A DNA stretch of 9,245 nucleotides from Campylobacterota bacterium (GCA_003561815.1 PWVP01000198.1:1-9245); one strand, 5' to 3'; shown: positions 1 through 6,548, numbered from the stretch's first letter. Notes: generated from the sequence alone by a model not told the origin. Made by a program: numbers and translations.

Positions 1-157
1 CGATATCGCTTGTCGGGCCCTCTTCGCCTCTGGCTAGAGACCCAAAGAGCCCGCAGATGGAGACACCCCTGGCAGCATACTCATCTTTTAGGCTTTTAAG
101 CTCCTGCAGCAAGCGCTCTTTTCTTGCATGGTTCGACACATCTTGTGGCTGCCTCAC
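1..157 (-). CDS. Minimal nucleotidyltransferase (MNT/MntA-like), partial, cut by the left edge
   Basis: This gene is read leftward from a GTG at 157 and leaves the window after 52 codons. The visible part has a charged N-terminal helix and then LFGSLARGEEGPTSDI (residues 37-52). That is the GSxARG...SDxD signature of the DNA polymerase beta-like MNT fold, with the first metal-binding Asp at residue 51; the second falls outside the window. Family knowledge: MNT proteins paired with HEPN proteins act as antitoxins, adenylylating the toxin's tyrosine. The start is well supported. GAGAGGAG lies at 164-171, six bases upstream, and the GTG overlaps the stop of the preceding HEPN gene as GTGA. This is the typical hepT-then-mntA coupling and suggests that this MNT, rather than the one upstream, is the natural partner. 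What remains unknown is the second half of the protein. Confidence 0.8.
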   Translation of the reverse strand, partial: MRQPQDVSNHARKERLLQELKSLKDEYAARGVSICGLFGSLARGEEGPTSDI

Positions 158-405
158 CCCGAACTCCTCTCATAGTCCAGATTCTCGATTCGCCGGATTA
201 TCACGGCGGGGTAGTCTGCATCGGCTTTTAAGATCTCAGCAAGCGTCAGATAGCTTTTAGACCGCACGATCTCCACGACGATCTCTCGGCTGAAATTCAT
301 ATAGTCACGCACCAGCGCGTTTCGAAAGCCGATGATCTTGCGATAAAACGGTGCCTCCTCATCGGTGCTGTGGCGGGCTCTAGCTAAGTAGTCGGCGAAC
401 TTCAT
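154..405 (-). CDS. Short HEPN-domain (HepT/DUF86-like) protein with altered active site
   Basis: An 83-residue helical protein when started at ATG 405. AAAGGGG lies six bases upstream of that ATG; an alternative ATG at 411 would have the G-run directly against it. Residues 26-38 (GFRNALVRDYMNF) match the core of DUF86/HepT HEPN ribonucleases, whose active motif is RX4HXY. Here R28 and Y35 remain but the histidine is Arg33 (CGT, one transition from CAT). Family members are usually about 110-140 residues, so roughly the first two helices are missing, and an in-frame TAA lies just upstream. Family knowledge: HepT is an RNase toxin, and its motif tyrosine is adenylylated by MntA. I infer an inactive or altered toxin. 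The gene overlaps the upstream MNT gene by 26 nt and the downstream MNT gene by 4 nt. Confidence 0.7.
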   Translation of the reverse strand: MKFADYLARARHSTDEEAPFYRKIIGFRNALVRDYMNFSREIVVEIVRSKSYLTLAEILKADADYPAVIIRRIENLDYERSSG

Positions 406-736
406 TTTCATCCCCTTTTAGCAGCAGATACCCCTCCTGGATAGAGTGCTTGAGAGCTTCATCCATCCGCTGCATATCGACGATATCGACATCCCACTCC
501 TTTAGCCCGAAAAGCGCACAGACATCCCCCCACGCCCGCGCTTGCATCCCCCACTCCTCCTCAGGCAGCGGCGTCATCAAAAGGGCGAAATCATAGTCGC
601 TACGCGGGTGTGTCCGGCCCAGCGCCCGGGAGCCAAAGAGCACCGCCGCCTGAACATACCCCAGCCCTTTAAACCCCGCAGCCAGCGCCTGCGTGCTGAT
701 CGTCTTGCATCGGCCAAAGGGGCGGGCTTGTGTCAT
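380..736 (-). CDS. Minimal nucleotidyltransferase (MNT-domain protein), complete
   Basis: A 118-residue single-domain nucleotidyltransferase. The signature runs from LFGSRALG (33-40) to RSDYDFALL (45-53), giving the Gly-Ser loop and metal-binding Asp47 and Asp49. A further acidic strand, WDVDIVDM (81-88), supplies the likely third carboxylate. The C-terminal helix ends IQEGYLLLKG, as in MNT antitoxins of HEPN/MNT pairs, so the protein looks complete. The ATG lies three bases after the Uma2 stop, with ACGGAG about eight bases upstream, indicating co-transcription. It overlaps the next gene (HEPN) by 26 nt, longer than usual. Two MNT genes flanking one HEPN gene is odd: either one MNT is an orphan, or both act on the same partner. 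The MNT fold is secure; substrate and partner are inferred. Confidence 0.82.
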   Translation of the reverse strand: MTQARPFGRCKTISTQALAAGFKGLGYVQAAVLFGSRALGRTHPRSDYDFALLMTPLPEEEWGMQARAWGDVCALFGLKEWDVDIVDMQRMDEALKHSIQEGYLLLKGDENEVRRLLS

Positions 737-739
737 CGG

Positions 740-1306
740 CTAGGCTCCGTTTCCTTCCGGTCGCCTAAAGCGTGCGAAGAGCTTTTTAAAGTCCAGATGC
801 ACGCCGCATGTGGTCTTTTCGAAATGGTAGGACTCGGTCGTGAAATCACCCTGCTTGTCGTACCGGCTGCCCTCCAGCTTGTACACCTTGGCTCGCAGAT
901 CGTCTGGGTAGATGATGGCGTAGTAGCGCACCTTTTCGGCTTCATAGATGTCAAATTTGTACACCTCATCACGCTTGGCGGTGGCCGGGCTGATGATTTC
1001 GACGACGATTTCGGGCGCTTTTATCAGGTGTGCTTCGTGTATCTCCCCGCAAGTGAGGGCGATATCGGGCCGCAGGAGCGTATTTTCGCTCACTTTGTAG
1101 TCGATCTCGCCGAGCACTTCACACAGCGGACACTCTTCTAGCTGATTGGCCAGCTGCCTGATAATCTCGCTTGCGAGCGCCTGATGCCTGCGAACCGGGG
1201 CCGGACTCATGGCCAGCGGTACGCCGCCGATGAGCTCCCAGTCGCCCTCCCAGAGCCTATAATCCTCATAAGTGTAGTTCACATCCCCCAGCTTTAAAGC
1301 GCCCAT
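740..1306 (-). CDS. Uma2-family (DUF820) PD-(D/E)XK nuclease-like protein
   Basis: A protein of 188 residues, the usual length for Uma2 proteins. The N-terminus YTYEDYRLWEGDWELIGG (11-28) with AMSPAP and HQ (32-42) is the family's characteristic opening. LRPDIAL (78-84, Asp81) and EIVVEIISP (99-107, Glu103), followed by Lys residues around 111-117 and YYAIIYPD (128-135), correspond to the PD-(D/E)XK core. Uma2 proteins are annotated as putative endonucleases; the physiological role is largely unknown, and many lie in mobile or accessory DNA. GAGG at 1314-1317, seven bases before the ATG, supports the start. It is the first gene of a four-gene minus-strand unit (Uma2, MNT, HEPN, MNT) behind a TATAAT promoter and diverges from bamD. 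Family assignment is firm; nuclease activity and any link to the HEPN/MNT genes are inferred. Confidence 0.85.
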   Translation of the reverse strand: MGALKLGDVNYTYEDYRLWEGDWELIGGVPLAMSPAPVRRHQALASEIIRQLANQLEECPLCEVLGEIDYKVSENTLLRPDIALTCGEIHEAHLIKAPEIVVEIISPATAKRDEVYKFDIYEAEKVRYYAIIYPDDLRAKVYKLEGSRYDKQGDFTTESYHFEKTTCGVHLDFKKLFARFRRPEGNGA

Positions 1307-1335
1307 CTTCTCGCCTCTTCCTTTGACATGGAACC

Positions 1336-1364
1336 ATTATACCAAAGCCTCCACCGTCTTTTAA
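1336..1364 (-). promoter_or_regulatory. Promoter of the Uma2-MNT-HEPN-MNT unit
   Basis: On the minus strand, a perfect TATAAT occupies 1341-1336. TTAAAA lies at 1364-1359, a spacing of exactly 17 bases. Initiation near 1329 would leave a leader of about 22 nt before the Uma2 ATG at 1306. The -35 is a weak match, which is normal for sigma-70 promoters in this phylum. Confidence 0.6.
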
Positions 1365-1376
1365 CCATACTAGCGA

Positions 1377-1382
1377 TAAAAT
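1377..1382 (+). promoter_or_regulatory. Possible -10 element for bamD-lon
   Basis: TAAAAT (5 of 6 to TATAAT) lies 26 bases before the bamD ATG at 1408. No convincing -35 is visible 17 bases upstream. The ribosome site AAAGGA follows, four bases before the ATG. The element is back-to-back with the Uma2 promoter inside a 101-base divergent region, so the two may interfere. Confidence 0.35.
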
Positions 1383-1407
1383 CCCCGTTTTTGAGGCAAA
1401 GGACAGA

Positions 1408-2049
1408 ATGATTCGTATATTTTTAGCGGCTTCGCTTCTGCTCTCGGTACTGTTTGTGGCGGGCTGTTCGGGCAAAGATCCGCAGATCAATCAGTCTGCC
1501 GAGCACTGGTATCATCAGATGGTGCGCCAGATCGCCATCGGCAATCTCGACATGGCGGGCGATCACTACACCAGCCTCAGCGGCGAACACCCCCGTTCAG
1601 GCCTGATCCGCGAGGCGACGATGATGATGGCTTTTGCCCACATGGATCGCGACGAGCATCTGCTGGCCAACTTCTATTTCGATGAGTATGTGCGCCGTTT
1701 CGGCACAGCTCAAGATCTCGATCGGGTGGCGTTTTTCCGGCTGCAAGCGGACTATCAGGGCATCGGTCGCGCCGGGCGGGATCAGCGCCTGGTGCTCGAT
1801 ACCCTCAGCCGTGCTGAGGAGTTTGTCCAGACGCACGAGCGCTCCCCCTTAAGCCACTACGGCGCCACTTTGCAAGCGCAGCTTCTTCTGGGGCGCAACT
1901 ACATGGACAGCGAGATTGCCAGTCTGTACGATCGGCTCAAAAAGCCCGATGCCGCCGAGCACCACCGCCAGCGCGCCACCAATGAGCTGCTCGAGCAGGG
2001 CGAACTCGTCGCCCCGCATACCGGATTTGTCAGAGGGCTATTTGAGTAG
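1408..2049 (+). CDS. bamD: Outer membrane protein assembly factor BamD (lipoprotein)
   Basis: A 213-residue lipoprotein. The N-terminus is a lipoprotein signal: short basic start, hydrophobic core, then the lipobox VAGC with the acylated Cys at residue 20. Ser at +2 favours outer-membrane sorting. The mature part is helical and TPR-like, with recurring Tyr/Leu-rich helices, for example HWYHQMVRQIAIGNLDMA and ANFYFDEYVRRF. It also contains ASLYDRLKKPDAAEHH and a C-terminal GLFE, typical of BamD/ComL from Campylobacterota. BamD works with BamA in inserting beta-barrel proteins into the outer membrane. The stop lies 35 nt before lon with no terminator between, so the two genes are probably one operon coupling envelope assembly with protein quality control. 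The length matches the shorter BamD form of this phylum. Assignment rests on the lipobox, fold and position beside lon. Confidence 0.85.
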   Translation: MIRIFLAASLLLSVLFVAGCSGKDPQINQSAEHWYHQMVRQIAIGNLDMAGDHYTSLSGEHPRSGLIREATMMMAFAHMDRDEHLLANFYFDEYVRRFGTAQDLDRVAFFRLQADYQGIGRAGRDQRLVLDTLSRAEEFVQTHERSPLSHYGATLQAQLLLGRNYMDSEIASLYDRLKKPDAAEHHRQRATNELLEQGELVAPHTGFVRGLFE

Positions 2050-2071
2050 TATGCCAAAGTGCCGAAAAACC

Positions 2072-2078
2072 AAAGGAG
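2072..2078 (+). promoter_or_regulatory. Ribosome binding site that fixes a TTG start for lon
   Basis: AAAGGAG ends six bases before TTG at 2085. No ATG or GTG in frame is equally well placed, and the N-terminus encoded from this TTG (DLNNYDNFPAEIP) matches the start of other Lon proteins in the phylum as I recall them. Confidence 0.75.
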
Positions 2079-2084
2079 CTATTT

Positions 2085-4496
2085 TTGGATCTGAACAACT
2101 ACGATAACTTTCCCGCCGAGATTCCCATCATCGTGGAGCAGGAGCTTTTTCTCTACCCCTTTATGATCTCGCCGCTCTTTCTCTCCGATGAGCACAGCAT
2201 CGCGGCAGCCACCGAGGCGATCGAGAACAACTCACCGGTGATGATCGCCACCGCTAAAGGCCCGGGGCCGATCGAGGGGTTTGAGGACTTTTACGATGCG
2301 GGCACGGTGGGGACGATTATGCGTAAGGTGGTGCTGCCCGACAAGCGGATCAAAGTGCTCTTTCAGGGGCTCTCGCGCGGACGCATCACCAGGCCGGCCG
2401 GTGAGAACCCCTTTCGGGCCGAGGTGGCGTTTATCGACACGCTGGAGTACGATGAGGGGCGCGTAGAGGCGCTGCTGGAGAATCTGCGCGAGAATGTGCG
2501 CGTGCTCTCCAATGTGAGCAACTACTTCCCCCCCGATATGCTCAGCACCATCAACGAAAGCGGCGAACCAGGCCGCATTATCGACCTCGTCGCCAGCACC
2601 ATCCGCCTGAAAAACGATGAGGCGTACAAGCTCTTTATCGAGGCGGATGTCGAAAAGCGGCTGATGATGCTACTAGAGCAGGTGGTGGTTCAGATCGAAA
2701 ACGCCAAGCTCCAGCGCGAGATTCGCAGCAAAGTCCACAACCGCATCGACAAGATCAACCGCGAGTACTTCCTAAAAGAGCAGCTCAAACAGATCCGCAA
2801 AGAGCTCGGCGAGGATACCCAGCGCGATGAGGAGATCGAGGAGTACCTTAAAAAGCTCGATGAACTAAAAGCCAAAATGCCCGAAGAGGGCCATAAAGAG
2901 ACTAAAAAGCAGATCGACAGGCTGAGCCGGATGCATCCGGACAGCGCCGATGCGAACCTGCTTCAGACCTATATCGAGTGGGTTCTGGAGATGCCCTTTG
3001 GTCAGTTCTCTAAAAGCCGCCTGAGTGTCAACGCCGTCTCTAAGCGTTTAGAGAGCGATCACTACTCGCTCAAAAAACCCAAAGAGCGCATCGTGGAGTT
3101 TTTCGCCGTGCGCGAACTGCTCGAAAAGCGCAAAGTGAGCCAAAAAGAGGCGCGCGGCACGATTCTCTGCTTCGTCGGCCCGCCGGGGGTGGGCAAAACC
3201 AGCCTCGCTAACTCCATCGCTAAAGCCCTGGGCCGTGAGCTGGTGCGCATCGCTCTGGGCGGCCTGGAGGATGTCAACGAGCTGCGCGGCCACCGGCGCA
3301 CCTACATCGGCGCGATGCCCGGACGGATTGTTCAGGGGCTCATCAACGCTAAGAAGTTCGATCCCGTCATCGTGCTCGATGAGATCGATAAGGTGGGGCG
3401 CAGCATGCGTGGCGACCCAACCGCAGCGCTTCTAGAGGTGCTCGATCCGGAGCAGAACGAGCACTTTAGAGACTACTATCTAAACTTCGCGATCGATTTA
3501 ACCCGCGTAATCTTTATCGCCACGGCTAACGATCTGAGCACCATTCCCGCACCCCTTCGCGATCGGCTCGAAATCATCCATGTGAGCAGCTACACGCCAC
3601 AGGAAAAGATCGAGATCGCCAAACGCTACCTGATCCCCCAGGAGCTGAAAAAGCACGGTCTGGAGAAAAAGGAGCTAAATATCGCTCCGGCGGCTCTGCG
3701 GGAGATGGCGGAGAAGTACACCCGTGAAGCGGGGGTGCGAAACCTGCGCCGGGCGATTGCGACACTGATGCGAAAAGCGGCGCGCAAGCTGCTCGAAGGT
3801 GATGAAGAGCAGATCAAAATCACCACCAAAAACCTGCGCGACTTTCTGGAAAAAGAGATCTTTGAGATCGAGCCGGCAGAGAAGAAGAGCGCCATCGGTG
3901 TGGTCAGCGGTCTGGCCTGGACACCGGTGGGTGGCGATGTGCTGAAAATCGAGGCGATCAAAATTCGCGGCAAAGGCGCTCTGCAGCTGACCGGAAGCCT
4001 GGGCGATGTGATGAAAGAGTCGGCCCAGATCGCCTACAGCGTGGTCAAAACCCTCATCGATACCGGTAAGCTCCCGATCGCGCAGAAGCTGATCCCCCAG
4101 ACTGCAGAAGAGGTCGAGAAAGAGAAAAAACCGGCCCCCACAGAGGTTTACAACCGCCATAATCTCCACCTCCATGTGCCCGAAGGGGCCACGCCAAAAG
4201 ACGGCCCCAGTGCGGGGATTGCCATGGCCACTGTGATCGCTTCGATCCTCTCTGAGCGGGCGGTACGTGCCGATGTGGCGATGACCGGTGAGCTTACTCT
4301 GGCTGGACGGGTGCTGCCCATCGGCGGGCTAAAAGAGAAGCTCATAGCCGCCCACCGGGCAGGGATCAAGCTGGCGCTTATCCCACAGAAAAACTACGAT
4401 CGCGATCTGGATGATATCCCCGAAGAGGTGCTCAAAACCCTCAAGATCGAACCGGTCGGCCGCATCGATGAGGTGATTAAGATCGCGCTTGTCTAA
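2085..4496 (+). CDS. lon: ATP-dependent protease La (Lon)
   Basis: A complete LonA of 803 residues that starts with TTG. The N-terminal substrate-binding domain begins about residue 12 (EIPIIVEQELFLYPFMISP). A long charged coiled coil follows around residues 200-275. The AAA+ module has Walker A GPPGVGKT (365-372, Lys371), pore region RTYIGAMPGR, Walker B VLDEID (430-435), a sensor-1 IATAND and the sensor-2 helix REAGVRNLRR. The C-terminal protease domain has the Ser-Lys dyad: Ser709 in DGPSAG and Lys752 in GLKEK, 43 residues apart as in E. coli Lon. All catalytic residues are present. Lon is a soluble hexamer that degrades misfolded and regulatory proteins and often the antitoxins of TA modules, which is notable because a TA locus follows directly. 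It is likely co-transcribed with bamD, and a hairpin follows the stop. Confidence 0.98.
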   Translation: MDLNNYDNFPAEIPIIVEQELFLYPFMISPLFLSDEHSIAAATEAIENNSPVMIATAKGPGPIEGFEDFYDAGTVGTIMRKVVLPDKRIKVLFQGLSRGRITRPAGENPFRAEVAFIDTLEYDEGRVEALLENLRENVRVLSNVSNYFPPDMLSTINESGEPGRIIDLVASTIRLKNDEAYKLFIEADVEKRLMMLLEQVVVQIENAKLQREIRSKVHNRIDKINREYFLKEQLKQIRKELGEDTQRDEEIEEYLKKLDELKAKMPEEGHKETKKQIDRLSRMHPDSADANLLQTYIEWVLEMPFGQFSKSRLSVNAVSKRLESDHYSLKKPKERIVEFFAVRELLEKRKVSQKEARGTILCFVGPPGVGKTSLANSIAKALGRELVRIALGGLEDVNELRGHRRTYIGAMPGRIVQGLINAKKFDPVIVLDEIDKVGRSMRGDPTAALLEVLDPEQNEHFRDYYLNFAIDLTRVIFIATANDLSTIPAPLRDRLEIIHVSSYTPQEKIEIAKRYLIPQELKKHGLEKKELNIAPAALREMAEKYTREAGVRNLRRAIATLMRKAARKLLEGDEEQIKITTKNLRDFLEKEIFEIEPAEKKSAIGVVSGLAWTPVGGDVLKIEAIKIRGKGALQLTGSLGDVMKESAQIAYSVVKTLIDTGKLPIAQKLIPQTAEEVEKEKKPAPTEVYNRHNLHLHVPEGATPKDGPSAGIAMATVIASILSERAVRADVAMTGELTLAGRVLPIGGLKEKLIAAHRAGIKLALIPQKNYDRDLDDIPEEVLKTLKIEPVGRIDEVIKIALV

Positions 4497-4511
4497 ATCG
4501 CCTGCTCCAAG

Positions 4512-4537
4512 CCCCTCTTTGGCACCGAGAAGAGGGG
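4512..4537 (+). terminator. Hairpin after lon, possible terminator
   Basis: CCCCTCTT (4512-4519) and AAGAGGGG (4530-4537) form a perfect 8-bp stem with a 10-nt loop, beginning 16 bases after the lon stop. No good T-run follows on the plus strand (TCCTTAAAAA), so it may be a weak or Rho-assisted terminator or a 3'-end stabilising structure. Confidence 0.45.
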
Positions 4538-4576
4538 TCCTTAAAAACACTTTCTAGTCGTACCGTCTCTTATCTG

Positions 4577-4596
4577 TGTTACAATCTATATAGATT
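4577..4596 (+). promoter_or_regulatory. Extended -10 promoter with overlapping palindromic operator for the TA locus
   Basis: TGTTACAAT (4577-4585) is an extended -10: TG, one base, then TACAAT, with no good -35. A perfect 14-bp palindrome, AATCTATATAGATT, covers 4583-4596 and overlaps the last three bases of the -10 and the expected start site near 4592. The ribosome site GGGAGG (4601-4606) lies right behind. A palindrome in this position suits autorepression by the antitoxin or the TA complex, as known for Phd/YefM systems; binding itself is inferred. Confidence 0.6.
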
Positions 4597-4613
4597 AATA
4601 GGGAGGATTGAGC

Positions 4614-4862
4614 ATGACCGAATGTGGCGTTACGGCTTTGCAGGCTAAGCCTTCTCTTTTAAGCCAGGAGGGGATCGTGCGGATTGTTAACAAGCGCTCG
4701 CACCGAACGCTTGGGTACTATATCTCTGCGCGCTATGAGGATAAAATCGCCGAAACCTTAGAGCAGATCGAGCGCGAAGAGAAGCTTGAGAAGCTGCGCC
4801 AGATCCGCGCCCTAAACGAAACCGAATGGAGCGAAGCAGGGGTCGAAGATGGCATTGAGTAG
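4614..4862 (+). CDS. Phd/YefM-like type II antitoxin
   Basis: A protein of 82 residues from ATG 4614, chosen because GGGAGG ends seven bases upstream; a TTG at 4608 is too close to that site. The N-terminal 45 residues (VTALQAKPSLLSQEGIVRI, then NKRSH and LGYYISARYED) resemble the Phd/YefM DNA-binding fold: a start helix, a strand, a turn with basic residues, a strand, and an aromatic-acidic helix. The rest is a very charged helix (residues 42-68) and an acidic tail (ETEWSEAGVEDGIE) that would wrap and neutralise the toxin. The last 14 bases overlap the toxin gene, so translation is probably coupled. The ORF is intact although the toxin is broken. Family assignment rests on the general pattern and the neighbour. 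It could instead belong to an unnamed antitoxin family that pairs with MazF-like toxins in this phylum. Confidence 0.65.
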   Translation: MTECGVTALQAKPSLLSQEGIVRIVNKRSHRTLGYYISARYEDKIAETLEQIEREEKLEKLRQIRALNETEWSEAGVEDGIE

Positions 4863-5171
4863 GGGCGACATCGTTGTTCTTAATCTCAAGCCCGCAAAGG
4901 GGCACGAGGTGGGCAAAATCCGCCCCGGTGTGGTGCTTTCCGGTGATGATGAGAACACGGTTTTAGAGACAGCGATCGTCATGCCCCTTTCGACAATGAT
5001 AAAAAGCCCTACCGCCTCCGCATCAAAGCGCGCGACGGGTTAAAGCACGACTCCGATCTCCTCATCAACCAGATCCGATCGCTCTCTCAAGATCGCATCG
5101 GAGAGAAGATAGGGCGCATCAGCCCACAGGAGTATGAGGAGATCGTTCGGTGCCTGTGCGCCAACTTTTAG
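4849..5171 (+). pseudogene. PemK/MazF-family endoribonuclease toxin, frameshifted
   Basis: From ATG 4849 the first frame encodes a MazF-type N-terminus: RGDIVVLNLKP (5-15), GHEVGKIRPGVVLS (18-31) with the conserved Arg25, and VMPLST (44-49) with the conserved Thr49. After that it reads nonsense and stops at 5041-5043 (64 aa). The other frame, from GAC at 4992, continues perfectly with the family's C-terminal half: DNDKKPYRLRIKARDGL, then DSDLLINQIRSLS and IGEKIGRIS, ending at TAG 5169-5171. The gene has therefore lost 3n+1 bases around 4990-4998. Relatives usually carry a few extra residues between LST and DND, so a small deletion fits better than a one-base error. Active MazF toxins cleave mRNA at short sequences. 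This copy should be inactive unless frameshifting or a sequencing error is involved. Confidence 0.85.
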
Positions 5172-5180
5172 GCCACCTCA

Positions 5181-6458
5181 TCACCCCTTGGCACCCTTAA
5201 GCCGCCTCTGAAGCAGCAGCGAGAGCAGGAACATCCCCAGATACCCCAGTGAGAGCCCCATCACCACATCGATGACGCTTTGGGAGAAGAGGCGGATCGT
5301 AAAGAAGGCGGCGAGAAAAAAGAGCAGCCCCGAAAGGCGCACTAAAAGCGCCTGAAAAAACCGCCCGTGCGCTTTTAGCAGCGCCAGCTGAAAGGCGTTG
5401 AGCATCACGAAGGGGAAGAAAAAGGCCAGGTGGGTCAGCATCAGATAGGCGCCGATATACTCCGGGGGAAAGAGCCAGCCCACCAGTCGCTGACCGAAAA
5501 AGACAAAAAAGAGCGCGATCGCCACACCGGCCACACCGGCGAAGTTGATGTACCACCGCTTGAGGGCCCGGATACCCGCCTCATCGCCTGCCTGCACCAG
5601 CCGTGAAAGCTCGGGCAGAAAGAAGCGAAACACCCCGAAAACAAAGATGCTAATGAGCCCCATCAAAACCGGCTTGACCACCACCTGAAAATCCCCCAGC
5701 TCCGCCGTGCCGTGGTAGCGCAGCAGCAAAATCACCGCCAGATAGATCATCACGATCCCCGAGCCAAACTCCATGGTGGAGATCATCGAGTGGCGCAAAA
5801 AGGTGCGCATCTTCTCATCGGGCGCGAAGATTTTGAGCGGCGGCTCTTTGACCCGGTGTTTGATCTTCACCCACAGAAGCCAGGCGCTCAAAGTGACGCT
5901 ACCCATAATCGTCGCACTAAAGAGCGCCATGAGCCCCCGCACCTCAAAGAGCACCCACGCGAAGGCAAACCACCCGATCACCAGAAGCGGCTCGAGCACG
6001 GTCGCTTTATTGATGGTCGCATAGAGCCGGTACATCGAGAGCTGATTGCCCAGATAGACCCACAGCCCCATGCTCAAAAGTGCGCCGACAAGATACCAGT
6101 AGTGCACCTCCACGCCGAGCTTGTGTTTGAGATAGGGGATCACAAACGCCCAGCTGATCAGCACCGCCACCAGCACGATGCCGCGAAAGATATTGAGTAT
6201 CCGCAGATCGTCCTGCGTGCGCGCATAGGCCACCACCATCGAGGAGCGAAACCCCACCAGTATGAGCAGCGAGAGGGCGAAGATATCCAGCGTCGTAAAA
6301 AAGAGTGCCAGATCGGCCCGATCGATGAGTCGGGCAACCCACACCTTATACCCCAGCGAGAGCACCAGGGCCAGTATGGCCAGCGGCATCGAGGCGAGAA
6401 AGGCGCTTTTAGCAGAGGGCAGGGCGGGCTCCTTTGGCTGGGTTTGAGCTATCATCAT
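5181..6458 (-). CDS. Polysaccharide flippase-like membrane protein (MOP superfamily)
   Basis: A protein of 425 residues with about twelve hydrophobic helices, roughly at 22-42, 50-70, 90-110, 117-140, 153-173, 175-197, 228-248, 262-284, 308-330, 336-358, 364-386 and 392-416. They fall in two bundles joined by a basic loop near 198-225. This architecture, with Arg/Lys-rich cytoplasmic loops and the GVFRFFLPELSRL segment in the middle, fits Wzx/O-antigen flippases of the MOP superfamily, which move lipid-linked sugars across the inner membrane. No glycosyltransferase genes are adjacent, so the substrate is unknown. The start is uncertain: ATG codons at 6458 and 6455 are in tandem and neither has a clear ribosome site. 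The gene converges with the TA locus, 9 bases apart, and diverges from the ferritin-like gene. A MATE-type transporter is a less likely alternative. Confidence 0.75.
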   Translation of the reverse strand: MMIAQTQPKEPALPSAKSAFLASMPLAILALVLSLGYKVWVARLIDRADLALFFTTLDIFALSLLILVGFRSSMVVAYARTQDDLRILNIFRGIVLVAVLISWAFVIPYLKHKLGVEVHYWYLVGALLSMGLWVYLGNQLSMYRLYATINKATVLEPLLVIGWFAFAWVLFEVRGLMALFSATIMGSVTLSAWLLWVKIKHRVKEPPLKIFAPDEKMRTFLRHSMISTMEFGSGIVMIYLAVILLLRYHGTAELGDFQVVVKPVLMGLISIFVFGVFRFFLPELSRLVQAGDEAGIRALKRWYINFAGVAGVAIALFFVFFGQRLVGWLFPPEYIGAYLMLTHLAFFFPFVMLNAFQLALLKAHGRFFQALLVRLSGLLFFLAAFFTIRLFSQSVIDVVMGLSLGYLGMFLLSLLLQRRLKGAKG

Positions 6459-6481
6459 ACGCTAAGGGGGCTTGAATGAAG

Positions 6482-6508
6482 GCCACCCGGCCTCAGCCAG
6501 AGGGTGGC
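6482..6508. repeat. Inverted repeat in the divergent intergenic region
   Basis: GCCACCC (6482-6488) and GGGTGGC (6502-6508) are perfect 7-bp arms around a 13-base centre. They lie between the start of the flippase gene (6458, minus) and the ferritin-like gene (6549, plus). The right arm touches TGGCACAAT (6505-6513), a poor extended -10 candidate for the plus-strand gene. It could be an operator or a hairpin in the flippase leader; nothing in the sequence decides. Confidence 0.35.
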
Positions 6509-6548
6509 ACAATAGAGCCACTCAATTCAGGCCACAAGGAGCGTCCCG

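Noticed and set aside
542..1141. 199-codon open frame on the plus strand opposite the Uma2 and MNT genes
   Set aside because: The minus strand holds recognisable Uma2 and MNT motifs with ribosome sites. The plus frame spans both genes and has no family pattern.
4608..4613. TTG at 4608 as the start of the antitoxin
   Set aside because: It lies only one base from the GGGAGG ribosome site. ATG at 4614 has the normal spacing of seven.
5712..6479. 255-codon open frame on the plus strand opposite the flippase gene
   Set aside because: Its product is a His/Gln/Arg-rich sequence without a domain pattern, and it is the antisense shadow of a well-supported 12-helix membrane protein with normal codon use. 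No ribosome site or promoter precedes it.
6505..6521. TGGCAC at 6505-6510 as a possible sigma-54 promoter
   Set aside because: The required GC-containing -12 element (TTGC) is not found at the correct distance downstream.
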